The notes under the pieces are model-generated. The model had not been told where the DNA came from, searched no databases, and was given only the letters and a program-made list of their open reading frames with translations. 7,295 nt of DNA from an uncultured Clostridia bacterium. GTDB taxonomy: Bacteria; Bacillota; Clostridia; Oscillospirales; CAG-272. The DNA lies in assembly GCA_937895775.1 (NCBI GenBank), contig CALBLD010000365.1, positions 1 through 7,295 of the forward strand. Reading direction: 5' to 3'. Positions 7,206 to 7,295 of the stretch are shown one piece after another (position 1 is the stretch's first letter; each line of letters begins with the position of its first letter). Made by a program: the position numbers and the translations under genes.

Positions 7206-7295
7206 ATGAGCAAAGATAAAAAAATCGCTTTTGCAGTTATCGGGAGTTTTTGGCTTACCGAAAAAATGATACATGTATTTGATTCATCCGATAAA
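7206..7295 (+). CDS. Probable Gfo/Idh/MocA-type oxidoreductase, N-terminal fragment
   Basis: Thirty residues are visible, open to the window end. An in-frame TGA at 7200-7202 rules out an earlier start, so ATG 7206 is the first possible one. After a charged lead (MSKDKK), the strand-turn-helix IAFAVIGSFWLTEKMI resembles the start of NAD(P)-binding folds in Gfo/Idh/MocA family dehydrogenases, where IGTNWITEKFI-like sequences are common. The classical GxGxxG loop is not present in full; IGSFWLTEK stands in its place, as is seen in some of that family. Such enzymes oxidise or reduce sugars and related polyols. The fragment is too short for a firm call. It lies 26 bp after the MATE gene with no terminator between, so a shared transcript is likely. 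Confidence 0.5.
   Translation, partial: MSKDKKIAFAVIGSFWLTEKMIHVFDSSDK

Noticed and set aside
1..7295. CRISPR arrays, transposons, attachment sites, RNA genes, toxin-antitoxin or defence genes
   Set aside because: No regularly spaced repeats, transposase motifs, terminal inverted repeats, tRNA-like folds or short paired toxin-antitoxin frames were seen; nearly all sequence is accounted for by housekeeping-type genes.

Overview
The window looks like a chromosomal segment from an AT-leaning Gram-positive anaerobe of the Clostridia, probably a spore-former relative such as the Oscillospiraceae/Ruminococcaceae group. The grounds are strong AAAGGAG-type ribosome binding sites, a SpoIID/LytB-domain protein, a class II aldolase of Firmicutes type, a MepA-type MATE transporter, and frequent ATA and AGA codons. 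The lineage is an inference from gene content and style, not from a marker gene.

Layout. (1) Positions 1-4684 read left to right as a likely operon. It holds the 3' part of a type IIA topoisomerase A subunit (ParC/GyrA-like, cut by the window start just before its catalytic tyrosine), then a membrane-anchored SpoIID/LytB-domain protein with a SPOR-like segment, then a DnaQ-like DEDDh exonuclease with a C-terminal BRCT-like domain. Gaps are 19 and 45 bp. (2) A near-perfect hairpin at 4697-4736, with A-runs on one side and T-runs on the other, closes this operon and also terminates the convergent aldolase gene. (3) A class II fructose-bisphosphate aldolase lies on the minus strand (4754-5617). 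(4) A 179-bp divergent intergenic region (5618-5796) holds candidate promoters for the aldolase and for the gene to its right. (5) A MATE-family multidrug/cation antiporter follows (5797-7179). After a 26-bp gap with no terminator comes the start of another gene (7206 to the window end), whose 30 visible residues resemble the NAD(P)-binding start of Gfo/Idh/MocA oxidoreductases.

How they fit together. The topoisomerase and exonuclease suggest chromosome topology and DNA maintenance. The SpoIID-domain protein suggests peptidoglycan remodelling at the cell envelope. Their shared transcription is visible as tight spacing, but a functional link is only a hypothesis. The aldolase is core glycolysis and is its own transcription unit. 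I saw no CRISPR array, insertion sequence, tRNA, rRNA, phage gene or defence system, and nothing that amounts to a wholly new system. The points most worth a second look are the SpoIID-domain protein with an altered C-terminal signature, the A10 tract joining nuclease and BRCT domains, and the missing GyrA-box in the topoisomerase.
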